Source of the DNA: Atrichornis clamosus
Lineage: Eukaryota; Chordata; Aves; Passeriformes; Menuridae
NCBI GenBank assembly: GCA_013400975.1
Contig: WBMZ01011708.1
Coordinates: forward strand, 165,307-229,306
Length of the DNA stretch: 64,000 nt
Direction: 5' to 3'
Positions 25,441 to 37,100 of the stretch are shown here, in pieces. The translations under genes were made by a program, and so were the position numbers. The number at the start of each line of letters is the position of its first letter. Position 1 is the stretch's first letter. The notes beneath the pieces were generated by a model that saw nothing but the letters and a program-made list of their open reading frames with translations, was not told the DNA's origin and did no database searches.

Positions 25441-25545
25441 GGTTTAACCACTGCCTCTTCAAATGTCACTGAGTGGTTAAGCCGACACTCATCGTGTGTG
25501 ATAGCCTCACGCAGAAACGTGTACGTTCAGATCCACCTGAGCCTA
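25441..25545 (+). other. 12-bp-stem hairpin with tRNA Ser/Leu-like boxes
   Basis: GGTTTAACCACT (25441-25452) pairs with AGTGGTTAAGCC (25472-25483), a 12-bp stem with one G-T pair and a 19-base loop. The right arm lies in ACTGAGTGGTTAAGCCGA, close to the A box of serine tRNAs. 42 bases further on is GTTCAGATCC (25525-25534), close to a B box except for two swapped bases. The spacing would suit a long-variable-arm tRNA, but the acceptor and T stems do not pair, so this is not a working tRNA. It may be a decayed tRNA-derived element or a coincidence. Confidence 0.35.
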
Positions 25546-27450
25546 ACGGTAAGGAATTCAACCCCTCGCTTCCCTCTACAATTTTTTAGCCAGAAAACAA
25601 GGCAGCCTGGATCAGAGCAGTACAGAATGAGCACGGCATGGCCGTGATTCAGTCTGTGCCATAGTATCTGGACCTGACTACTTCCATCACCCTCAGCAAG
25701 CAGAAGGATCACCGTCTGGTGATTCAAGAAACATCTGTGACATACTTTTAGAACTTATTTCAGTCCTCTTCATTTGCTTTCATCACAATCTTTTGTCTTG
25801 TCTCCCTGCAACTTACTTTCATTTTACCTATCGCAAAACTGAGCAGAAACTTCAGATTTAGTCTGTGTTCTTACTCCCTCCTTTAATCTTTGCCTTACTT
25901 TCCCATCCTCTCACGTCAGAGCACAAACGCACTTGTCCCACCCCTCTGCCTCTTTAACTACAGTTTCTCCTCTCTCTTTAATCTCTTTACGCTCAGAAAT
26001 AGCACTCTGTATCCTGCCTTGAACTGTCAGCTCCCTTCAATACAGCAAAGTCCCTCGTGTAATCATTCTCCTTTTGGCTTCTCTGACTCTGCACTATGAT
26101 AATTTTCTCCCACCATCTTTCTTACACAGATCGCTCTAGATTTATTGCAGTTCTTGGTGGGAAATCCAAAATACTTTTTGTCTCCTTCACTCTTGCCTTT
26201 AAATTATCTCAGGCTACCCTTACCTGCAAATTTAAATTTAACTACTTTCTTAAAGCAACTCACAGCCCTACCTCAGCATCCCAGATCTGTTGTCCCATTG
26301 TCCTCTGACATCTTCTTATGAGTGACTAGGTATCCACTTTTCAAGTTCAAATTAACACATGCATCTTGATATTCACTTGCACCATTTTTTCCATATTTTC
26401 TTAATCTGATCAACCAGCATTTCACTGCCATGTATATTTAGAAATACAAGATATATTCGGTCTCCCCTCACTTATTCAAAATGCTGCTGCAAAGACTGGT
26501 CTTCTACTACAAATTTTTGTCCATGACACTCATTGCTTTTCATTCTTCTACTACTAGGTCACTTTTTTGTATGAAATATAACTTATTTGTCTTTATTCCT
26601 AATGCTAACTACATCATAGCCCCATCCAATTCCCCATTGAGCAATTTCCAGTAATTCAGCAGCAGGAACTTCAAATGACTTCTCGGCTCAGTCTCCATAT
26701 TTTAACTGCTCTACCTCTCACACAACAGAGTGAAAAACATCTCCCCATCATTCCCCCACCAATTCATTAAAAATTTCCTGTATTATGAAGCCTCAGAAAA
26801 CCTGATAGTGATTCTTGTTAAGGTCTATGACTACAGCATACCATGACTGTGCTTTCCTTGTGCACTGCACTTTTTTGCACCTGGTGTTTTGTTTTCCTCT
26901 CAGATGAGCTGGGCAGATATTCACTGGTGCATTTACACAGCGCACAGCCAAGTGCATGCCTGCCACATTCATAATGGGATGTTCTCACGGGTGGGCCACC
27001 TGGTTGCGGCTCCGTGTTCATAACTAACTACATGTCCCTGAGAGCATATTTGAGACCCAGAGCTGGTCCTGAGATGTCTCATGGGAAGGAGAGGGGGAAT
27101 TATATGGAATTTTTACAGAGAACTGTCAGAAGTTGCACAGGACAAAATAGAAAAGTCAAGTGAAAAATCTCCTCACCAAGAGAAAAACTGACCTCACAGA
27201 AGGGCTTCTAGCAAACAGTCATTTCACTTCTTCCCTTTGCTCTTCTCCCTGTCCTAGCCTTGCAAATGTGAGTCATTCTAAAAGCAGAGGTTACGTTCAT
27301 GTTCACAGGTTGAAAACTGTGAAGAGTAGTACAGAATCTACTTTCATAACCAGGCAGCAAAGGGGAGAGACAAGGAACTAAGAAATTTATTTCTGTTCTA
27401 GACATATGTAGGTATGTAAATTATTTATTCTCAACTGATGCTCCTATCAA
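25546..27450. other. Pyrimidine-rich stretch with possible old LINE relic
   Basis: 25740-26320 is strongly C/T-rich on the plus strand. At about 26470-26560 the plus strand can be read as QNAAAKTGLLLQ followed by a phenylalanine-rich segment. This is weakly reminiscent of the NAAA block near the C-terminus of L2/CR1-type reverse transcriptases. The match is short and without support elsewhere, so I do not call an element. 26560-27450 shows nothing recognisable. Confidence 0.4.
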
Positions 27451-27581
27451 TTGATTGTCCCGGTTTGAGACAATACAAGGAGGAAAATGCCCTCCCAGGA
27501 GAAGGTAGACTATTAGCCACCCCTCCCCCACCCGGTCCGGACAGGGGCAATTCCTTGGAGGTAGAGTGAAAAAAACCCTGT

Positions 27582-27587
27582 TTTATT
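27582..27587 (-). terminator. AATAAA polyadenylation signal in minus-strand LTR
   Basis: TTTATT on the plus strand, within TTTTATTTACAAGG, is AATAAA on the minus strand. It lies about 130 bp from the inferred 3' end of the LTR, as expected for the R region. Confidence 0.6.
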
Positions 27588-27750
27588 TACAAGGCATAGG
27601 AAAGAAATGAACAATATTAAATGATAAACTACTTGCAATGGAGAAACCTCTGTAAAGTACAGAGTCCTTGGTGGGGACCCCCACTGACGGACCGAGGCAG
27701 GGCCCCTGCCCTGGTGATGCCGGCAATAGGATGACCTTCTGTCCTGGATC

Positions 27751-27783
27751 TGAAAAGCAGTTTCAGTTGAAAAGCAGTTTCAG
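27751..27783. repeat. 17-bp tandem duplication inside LTR
   Basis: TGAAAAGCAGTTTCAG occurs at 27751-27766 and again at 27768-27783, one base apart. Short internal duplications are common in the U3 part of LTRs. Confidence 0.9.
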
Positions 27784-27910
27784 GGAAAAAAAAAAAAAAA
27801 TCCCAAAGAAAGAAACTTCCTTGTCTTAGCGAGCTAAAAAGGAAAAAAAAAAAATTTTCTTTCCGCCTCTCTCCCCTGAGAAACAGAGCTGGAAAAAAAA
27901 AGGGCCAAAA

Positions 27911-27942
<32 letters not shown>

Positions 27943-28015
27943 AACCAACTCTCTCTTCCCTGCTGCCTGTGGCAGAGCCGAGAGCTTAGGAGTGAGTGAG
28001 AGAAGAAAAAAAAAC
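27784..28015. repeat. Interrupted A-rich tract in LTR
   Basis: Several runs of 9 to 14 A alternate with short mixed sequence. The phenylalanine-rich minus-strand frames at 27629-28098 are simple translations of this tract, not proteins. Confidence 0.85.
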
Positions 28016-28163
28016 CAAACCTGCCTGAGTCCCAGCATGGGAGTATTCGTGTTTGTCCTTGAAAATTCTTGGAATTGAGTCAGAGGCACAGAATTCATGT
28101 TTAGTATAAAGCAGCGATATGGGATAACAAAATGGTGTCATATGCTCAACCCAAGACACTGAT

Positions 28164-31100
28164 ACTCCAAGCAACTACAAAATCTCTCCAATTCTTTTCA
28201 GTGTAGATTTCTGTGATTCTTTTCATCTGGATTTACAAGATCAGTATTACCTCTTGGGTTGCTCTCCATTCTGAACTAAAAGCTTGAGGTATTTTTTAAT
28301 ATTCTTTGTGACACAATATTTGCAGTAAAATGGTACATGAAAAGTAGTAGGAGTATCTCACAGAAGGCAAGCATGTTTATACTGAATTACCTGATTTCTG
28401 TCTTTTGTGATTCTGCGTATTTAGCATCATTTGGTTTAGGATTAGAGACCAGCAGAAATGACTGGTAAAGACTTATAAGTACATTTAATCCTATTTTATA
28501 CTGAGGTTTTTATTGAATCATGTATTTTAAGTTACACTCACGAGAAGTGCAGAGAAAGGCACACTGAACTGGTCTTATACAGCAGTTAAAAACCTTCTTC
28601 AAATGCTAATCATTTATAATTAGTCTACTTCAATTAGTAATGAACAAATTGCCCTCTCCAAGAAAAGAGAATATATTCCATGTGCTGATTAAAAGGGAAG
28701 AGTGATCTTCAAATTCTGAAGCGAATGATTGATGTGAAGCAAAACTCTCTCACGATTTTGTTCTTTTAACTCTTTGATGAACTGATCAACAAAGGCAAGT
28801 TCCCTAAAAGTCTTAGAAACATTATTAGCAATTCACATAAAGAAAAGCACATCTGTGTTCATACGTTCTCACTTTAAATACATCCCTACTCTAGCGCTAT
28901 TTTATGCCATTTACTAAGCAGGTGTTATCTTCTCTCTTTTTTTCTCCAGGAATCAGCTCTTACATGGCTACTTTCTAGTATGGAAAAAAAAATTAAAAAT
29001 CAAAAAGCAACTGGCTGGTTGGGAACTGATTGTTAGGCAGTAGTCCCAAGAAACCTTTGGGCAGGAATAAAGGCATCTTATTGATTCAGTACAACTTCAA
29101 TCGCTAAAGATTACACAGTTTATTAGAAAATACCTAAGCTGAATTTTGATACAAGACTTCTTTCTTTTACTCAGTGTCTATTCTAAATAGCGGAGAGAGT
29201 GTTTACTGGGAAGAGTGGTTTTGCTCAGTCTTAATGTACGAGTTCTTCAGGCAACAATGTACTTCATGCTCAAGCATATGCAAATCAATAGTTCTGAATC
29301 ACCTATACTGAAATGGGGTAGGGACGAGGGAAAGAAAATGAGACAATTCATTCAGAAAGTAAGTTTCTGCTTTCTGCTGATATGCCAACCAGTGGATTAC
29401 AGAAAATCAATGTTTTCCTCTTTATGTTCTGCTATTAGGTGTTGTCCTTCCAGACGTTTGGAGTGGTCTTGTGTAACTGGGGTTTTGTTCACTGTTTAAG
29501 GTGGCGTTTTTACTTTACCAGGAGTGTGTGGGGGATATTAAACGAAAACATACAGGACAATGTATCTGTTCCATTTTAAAAAGTAGAGAAAATCCTCATC
29601 ACTGATAGGAGTGTGTAGGCAAATGCCGTAGGAGTGGTAAGGAATATATTAACTAAAAGACTGCAAATGGAAAAATGCAGACTTGACAAAATGAGATAAA
29701 TTTCTTCAATGACAAATTTCTCTCAGTAAGAGCAGCTGAACTAGGAAGAGAGTTTCTCTGGTAAAAAGTAATGGAATTTAACAGCGATTTCTAGCAGTTC
29801 TTTTTAGCTTTACCCTCCTTTCACAAATTCAAGCTGCACTCAGCTCTCCCCATAAGGACCCATGGCGTGGTCTCTGAAGGAGGAGGTGGTGTCTCCTCCA
29901 CAGGCATTGACTGCCCTTCATTTGAGGAGGCAGATGAAGCCACTGAAGCATTGCTTGGGAGCTGATATCAACTGTGAAGCTCTCCAATATTATAACATCA
30001 TTTGAAAGCATGTACACATGTATTTAATTGTAATCACTCCCCTCTGTATGGGAATAGGGGAAAGGACATCTGACATGATATAAACATATAGCTACAGCAT
30101 TAATTAATTTCCTGATTAAATCTATAGGTAAGTCCATAAAACAATTAGCAATAGCTTCACAGATCATTTCCCAAGTATCTGGAATTCAGACAGTAAAACG
30201 TGGTTGCTCTAAGAAAATGGTTAATTCCCCTGTTAGCCTGTTTCTTCTTTAACTATCAACTACTTCAGTAACATTGTGGTGAGCTCATAGCAACTCCAGA
30301 AATGTTCGATCAGACTTTAAGAATGATCATTAGTCCATAAAACATCAGTGTAAGCATCTCTGATTTCATACATGTGACCCTGCACCTTAGGTCACTTGGA
30401 AACCTGCTGGTTCTGAAAAAGTCATTTATTGTGTCCAGTAACAACAAATAACTTTTCAAAAGATTTGTTGTTGGTTTGCAGATGATCTTACAACCTTATT
30501 AAGATGTTAGGATCACTACATTCAGAAGAAAATCGAATTTTTCTTTCTTTCAAGGTTTCCAGACACACTGCAACAATAAAATGTCCTCAAGACACTGCAT
30601 AACACAGGTAAACAAGCTATATTAAAACTTATCCATTTGTACTTTTATACAGAATACTTTACAGAAGAACTGATTATTCAGGGATTATTCAAGAGATTAG
30701 TTACGGATAGACTTTGAATCAAGTGCCTTAGTTTTATCACACAGAGTCAGTTTTAACTTCTACCCTAGACATTATATCTGACTTTTCTAAAGGAGCAGGT
30801 TTAGTAATTTACACTATTGGGAAAACACAACAGTATGTGTTACTGTGTTACCTCCTCCACGTTTTGAAACACAACAATGAAATGAGAAACTGAAGATATC
30901 ATCTATTTAAAGAAAAATATCTGTATTGTTCTAAGACTGGCCTTCTATCTGGCCTCATGATGTGGATAATGTTTTGTTTGACATAAAATGTACTATTATC
31001 ATCAGACTATTGATGGATTTTCAGAGTTGTCATCAATAGTACTAATTCTGCAGAAATGAAAAATAATTACCCAGGAATCAATCAATTTGCCACTTATAAC

Positions 31101-34100
31101 ACACAAAGGACTCTGAAGAGTAACAGGAAAAATAGCTTTGCAAAATGAAAGTTCATAATAAAAATCAAATATTATCTTTAATGAAGGGGTTTTTCATATA
31201 ATAAAAACTCTCACAACACCAGCTTCAGAATCCACATCTTGCTTCATTAAAAAAAACATGGAAAAAGGAACTGTGTGCACATGAAATACTCATGAGTAAG
31301 AGTAGATATGAGCTCTGTACACTCTGTGAACTCCAGACAGGAAAGAGACCTATTCCAAAGAATTAGTGAAAATACACAGATTTTAAAAAGCAATCTGGTT
31401 GCCTGGGAACTCGGTGAGAAACTCAGAACAGCTTTACAGCTGATCAAGGTTCATTCAGTAAGTGATGGATAGAGAGTGCTCATCCAGCAAGAAATGAAGA
31501 TGCCTATCAACCATATACAATATAATCTGCTGTTTAGGCATTCCACAAGGAATAAACCTTATGGATTCTTTTTGTGTCAAAACATCACAGAATACCTTAA
31601 CATAGTTGGTAAATTGGTCTTCACATCTAAACCACAGAGAAGTAAACACTTAAGGAAATACTAAGAATGCAACACAATGATGGATTTTTGTAGAGAGAAG
31701 AAGGCAGAACTGGAAAGACAATTATTATTTCATTGTGAGTGATACTCTAGAAGTACAGCTAGCAGTATAGTGAAAAGAAAGTGAAAACAGAGAAGAAATT
31801 TTCTCTGATAATGAGTTCTTCTGTATTATGAAAAAATCTTTGATGGAAGTCACATCTCCTGGAATTTGGACAAAAGCACCGTAAATGTAATACAGGATAT
31901 ACTTATGGATTGGCAGAACAGGAGCTGGAAGAACTTTTAGTATTTTTCCACTTCTTTCCTAACTCTTTACTCTTACCACTGAGAGCACTATTTCTAATAT
32001 TTTTGATGCCATTTCTATAGGAAGAAAAAGTTAATTCCACATTTTAAGTGAAGGAACTCCCAAATTCTACGGGAACACCTTGCAGTGAGCTAACAGGCAT
32101 AAAAAAAAAGGTGAGAACTATCACGATGTAGTCATAAGAGCTATTTCTACAGCATCCCTTTATACACTGTAGAGAAAAAACACTCCTAGTGCATACATAA
32201 TTTCATATCGTCAACAGCTTATTTAAGAGCCACCTCCTAAGAGGTCAACACAACTCACAGACAGAGGTGACAAACACAAAACAAAAGCTGTACAAGCGAG
32301 TATAAATGGTAAGGTTATTAGGATGTAATTAGACATTAGGATGCAATGAAGTTAAGTGGACATCAAACACCCAGTTCCTGCAGTGCAGGGCAGAATGTTG
32401 TGGGTTTTTTTGAGTAGGGTGCATGGATGAAGCAGCATCTAGAGGCCAATTCTCATGAGTTGAGAGCCTGGCAGGACTCTTCTGCCTTCACACAAGCATG
32501 TGCCATCGTTAGCAGCAGCACAGATCTCCAGAGAAGCCCAGAGACTAGTACGCTCCTCCTAAAAGACATGGAAGCTGTCTGCAAGAGCCATGCTTCTCTG
32601 AAGAATGCACTTTGTACTGTCTTTGCTCTTGTTAATGGCCTGAGATGTGGAGAATATTTCTAGTTATTTCAAGAATCAAACTTCCTAATTTGTCTCCTAC
32701 TTGTTCTTCAGCTATACCCAGCTGTGTAACAGACTAGCAAGCAGACTCCACCATAAAGGAACTGTCTGCTCTTTGCATAAACTGGGATTGATGATTCCTA
32801 ATAAACCTGTATTTTGAGCTGTGCACATTCAGATTCAAAAATGTAAAGTGAAGACTGCTGCCTGTGATCCCATCACACAATAGTATGCTTGTGTTCTGCC
32901 AGGATGACACCTTATGTAGTTACGTCTCCTTGTCACAGGAAAAACTGAAAATGTAAAGTAAGCAAAGATACAGAGGTTTGACTCATTTTTTGCAGCACTC
33001 AAAACTCAAATCACCCTGATTATACAGCAGTGAATTTAGGTATATTACAGAAGACACGAAGACAAATAGATCCTAAAATCAATCCTTGCAGGTGGTAGGG
33101 TCCTGATTTGCCCCTCAGACTTCAATCTATTCTGAAAGCTGTATGTTCTTAGAATAGATTTTGGAGCTCCAGATTCTCAGAGAATGAAGTTCTAGTTCCC
33201 AGAACACTTTTTTTCATACCTTTTCATCATTTAAGGGCATTTTTACCAGCTTTTTTTTGGTTGTTGTTACTTAGATTATCAGGCAACAGCAAAGGTAATT
33301 TATATTAAAAATAAAAAAAAGGAAAGTGGGTTGTTTTAACTTTATGTAAAGGTGAAAATTAAAAATGTATTATATATTTCTAGAAATCAAGAGTTAACTC
33401 CTCCTCACTACATATTTTAAGTCACTATTATTAATCTTAAAATGCAAAAGAAGGTCCAGGTCTACCGTTGCCAACCACAGGATTTTCTCACTGAAAAGGG
33501 TAAACTCGCAGGCACAGTTTCAGATTGTCTAGGATCTCACAATGACCCTTACATCACACTACCTCTTAGCCATTAATGTCAGGAATGAGGCCCAGCAAAG
33601 TAAGAGAGACACTCCCAAATCTGGACGACCTGTAACTCCCAGAAGAGCCGTCCAGGGCCGTAGGCAATCACACACAACTTAGGGTAGACTTACACAGCTC
33701 CAATTTCAGCCAGCAGCAGGGATCTGTCTGGAACTTGGCCAGCGACAGGCTCGAGGCAGTGAAAAGCTCTTTTTGTTCTCAGTCTGTTTTGGGGTTTTTT
33801 TTCCAAATAAAGCCTGGACGCACTACCCAACCTGCTTTTCTATTTATATCCCTGTTTCAACGTATATTGGTAACTTTGCAGACCTTTCAGCAAACACATA
33901 CTTCATGGTAGACACTTTGCCAGCGCACAGACTGCAGGAAGCAAAGCTCCATCAGCTCTCCCCACAGCCCTGCTCTCTCCAAGACACACACCACAGGCCT
34001 TCCACGTTATGCAGCCGTCTCTCATTCCCATTAAAATTGAGCTGGAGAATGGATATGGTGAAGTGACGTATTTCCAACTAAAATTTTGTTCCCTTTCAGT

Positions 34101-37100
34101 TTAGAGGCTGCGTGCAGTGAGTTCATACTCAGACTTGCAAAGCTGGAATTGCTCATGTACTGCTGTTTATATGTAGCAGCAGATCCTGCTTTGTAAAGTT
34201 ATATCAACTATGAACACATTTTACTTTTTAAATACTACAGTTTACAGGACTAGAAATAATAAAATAATAGCAAGCCCAGCAGAAATAACAGAGCTTGTGT
34301 TTGAGTTTTTCCTCTTCTAATGGGTGGATATTTATTATTTACTAATCTTTCAGTGATAATGAGGGTAACCTGCCACAGCAAAGCAAGCTCTCCCACTTTC
34401 CAGCTTAGTCTTCTGTTTGCTCAGGTAAGCGATCTGGTTCCCATTTCCAGGGAACACGTAGCTCTCTTCACTGCTCAGCTTTCTGAAGTTTCCCCACAGA
34501 CGATGTGCCAGGAGGGTCTCAGTGACACTCATCCACACAGCCCGACGTTAACAGGAGTCTGGGGCACAAAGGGAGAACGGGCATCAGCTGCCAAGTGTTG
34601 GGGGACAGAGAGGACCCCGTGTGTGGGTGTCACACTGTGCAGGGAGTGCAGGGAGGCTGGAGGTGGCCCTTGGCTCCCCCTCAGGTGCCATTTTGCTCAC
34701 CTCTCTGTTGCATGGTGTCACTCACAGCACCAGTTCCCCCAGCACCTTTGAGAGAGCTGATACATTGACAAGGCACCATACTGCTTAAGGTGCTGAATGC
34801 TGTCTGGTCATGCTGGCATTGCCTGGCCACCCAGGCTAACAGTATTTGTTTGCCTTCTCAAGCTGCACAATACACTAACTCAGACATGTTGCACCCTTTT
34901 CTTAAAACTGGCTTGGCCTCTGGAGACTTGGAGACAGCTGAACATCACTTCAGTGCCTACAGCTCAACCTACTTATCTTCAACGCTCTTGGTGACAAAGA
35001 CCTGCATCTCTGCTTTCCACCAGATTTTTAGGTAAGAAAGAGCCTAAAAATAGCCACAAAATGAAACAATTGAAGGCTAAAGTGTGGTTTTTTGGAGTGA
35101 GTGGGGTGTCAGAAGACAACACATGACAGACATAATTTCATCCCATGTCTGTATGCGATTGTAGAGGATAATCTAGCTTTTCACACAGATATATCAGAAT
35201 CACTCTAAAAAAAACCCAAATCACACTGTCTTGGTGTCTATACTACTTCCCTTGTATTTTAAAATGAAAATAAGCTTCTAGTCTTATCCAGACAATACTT
35301 CTAGGATTTCCTTCTCATCATGTCCAAACAATCAACATTCTTGTAATAAATAATGCCTTGATATTAACAAAATCTCTAAGGTATCTTTTCATGGAGTTTT
35401 CATAGCATGGGATGATTTATTTAATTGATGAATAGCTTTGTATGTGCTTATTTTTAATCCCACCCATTTATCTTATGAAGAATTGCTGTTTGTAATTATT
35501 CTAAAGACCTAATACCAATATTTTTAATGATAATAATGAATGACATGGCTTTTAGCAAGCCTTTTAATGTTTGCAAAACAATACTCTAATTAGTCCGAAT
35601 AAAATATTTACTCAGCTAATACATAAGAGCTTTATATTTTACTTGATCTCACGTCAGTGCAATGAATCCAACAGGCTGAGTTTCTCTTTGAAATCCATGA
35701 CCACATATCTTTTTTTTAAATCACACTCTCATACTTTAAAATCTGTAGCATACTCTTGAAGACCTCTATGTTACGAGTTAAATATGAAACACTACCAAAA
35801 AGACCCCTACAGCATTTTACCTTCTCTATCATCTTCTTTATCCAACTGTTGTGTCACATTGAGAATTTAAATTGGAAGGTCTTTCTGGCAGGGGAGGTTT
35901 TTTTCCTAACTGGCAGAACAGTTTCATTGTCCATTGCTAAGGTTCCTTGTGCTAATGCACTACAAAGAATGATTATTATTTAATGAATACCTGTAGTCTC
36001 CAGGATGGTTCGCTGAGGTTATCACTGTCAGTTACATTTTCTAAGCTTATATAAAAAATTACAGGAATAACTATTCCCTTGTTCAGTAAAGAGGACAGAA
36101 TATTTTACCACTTAAGCAAAGAGTGTGCATAGATACCATTCGTAGTTGCAGTCTCAAGAGTTCTTAAAAATAGCAGAGAATCCATCTCTGGGTGCCTGAT
36201 CTTGGCCTGCGATTCAAAATTCATTTTTAGGCCCTTAAATAGGCAAGGGAGTTTATAAAAGCCCTTATTATCTAGTCATGTCACACAAGTCACTGTCTGC
36301 CAGTGGAATCCATCAGTCCCATATCATTGGAGATGAGTCATTTCTCTTTATCCAAGTTCACAGACTGCAGAGGCTATTATTTTGATAATAGGCCTTCAGG
36401 TGTTTCTATTTTGACATCTGAAGCTTTTCAAAAGGCTTCTGAAGACTTTCAGGAAATATTCAAACCATTCAATCTTAAATATGAAGAGAGACCCACCTAT
36501 TGCTTTTCATTCTCCCTATCTTTCCTCTTTTCTTTTGATTCTTACAGAAAAATTTAGAGTGAGATTTGCATTTTCAAATTCTTTTTGACAAGTGAATTAC
36601 TGATTTGAGATTGTAAAGCACAATTTTAATCACTTGATTTTTGGCCAGTCTAATCAGTCAGCAGTATTTTATCTTATGAAATCAAACATTTTTTTACATT
36701 CCATGCTTCTAGGAAAACACCAAGGAAAAAAGTTTGTGAATTTCCAAGATTTTCATTCATCTGTGCTTCACTATCCCACATCCTTCTTCCCAGCTCACTG
36801 TAAATTTTGTGATCATTAAGGAAATCCTTATCACTGCAGTTGGTATCTCTTTGACTAATCCCATGACAGAGGCCTTTCTAAACAACCAATACACTTCATA
36901 TCAGGTTGGTTTATTTTTTTAACTAATCAAGGACAGAGCACATTTTCTGTTAGAATTTTATCTCTGTGTAGCATGCATGCTACATACATACAACAAACTC
37001 TGAGCAAGAACTGAGGTGTTCTGAACATCAATGTGTACTGAAAACTGATAAAACCAGTATGAAAGTTCTTTCAGCCTACCGAAAAGCATCAAGCAAATTG

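Larger units (their letters stand above)
27456..28158 (-). mobile_element. Solo LTR, endogenous retrovirus, minus orientation (703 bp)
   Basis: On the plus strand the block begins TGTCCCGGTTTGAGACA and ends ACCCAAGACA, giving TG...CA ends with imperfect inverted repeats. It is flanked by TTGAT (27451-27455) and CTGAT (28159-28163), a 5-bp duplication with one mismatch. The polyadenylation signal AATAAA is the complement of 27582-27587, which sets the orientation as minus. Read that way, the LTR starts TGTCTTGGGTTGAGC and ends CTCAAACCGGGACA, a pattern I associate with songbird ERVL-type LTRs. It contains long A runs (T on the minus strand) between 27785 and 28015 and a 17-bp tandem duplication. 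No internal retroviral genes flank it. Confidence 0.85.

Noticed and set aside
25441..25545. A functional tRNA gene
   Set aside because: The A and near-B boxes are present, but the acceptor and T stems do not pair and the base before the anticodon is C instead of the conserved U.
26470..26560. L2-type LINE relic with an NAAA block
   Set aside because: The resemblance covers only a dozen residues and cannot be extended in either direction.
27629..28098. Phenylalanine-rich minus-strand frames
   Set aside because: They are produced by the A-rich tract inside the LTR.
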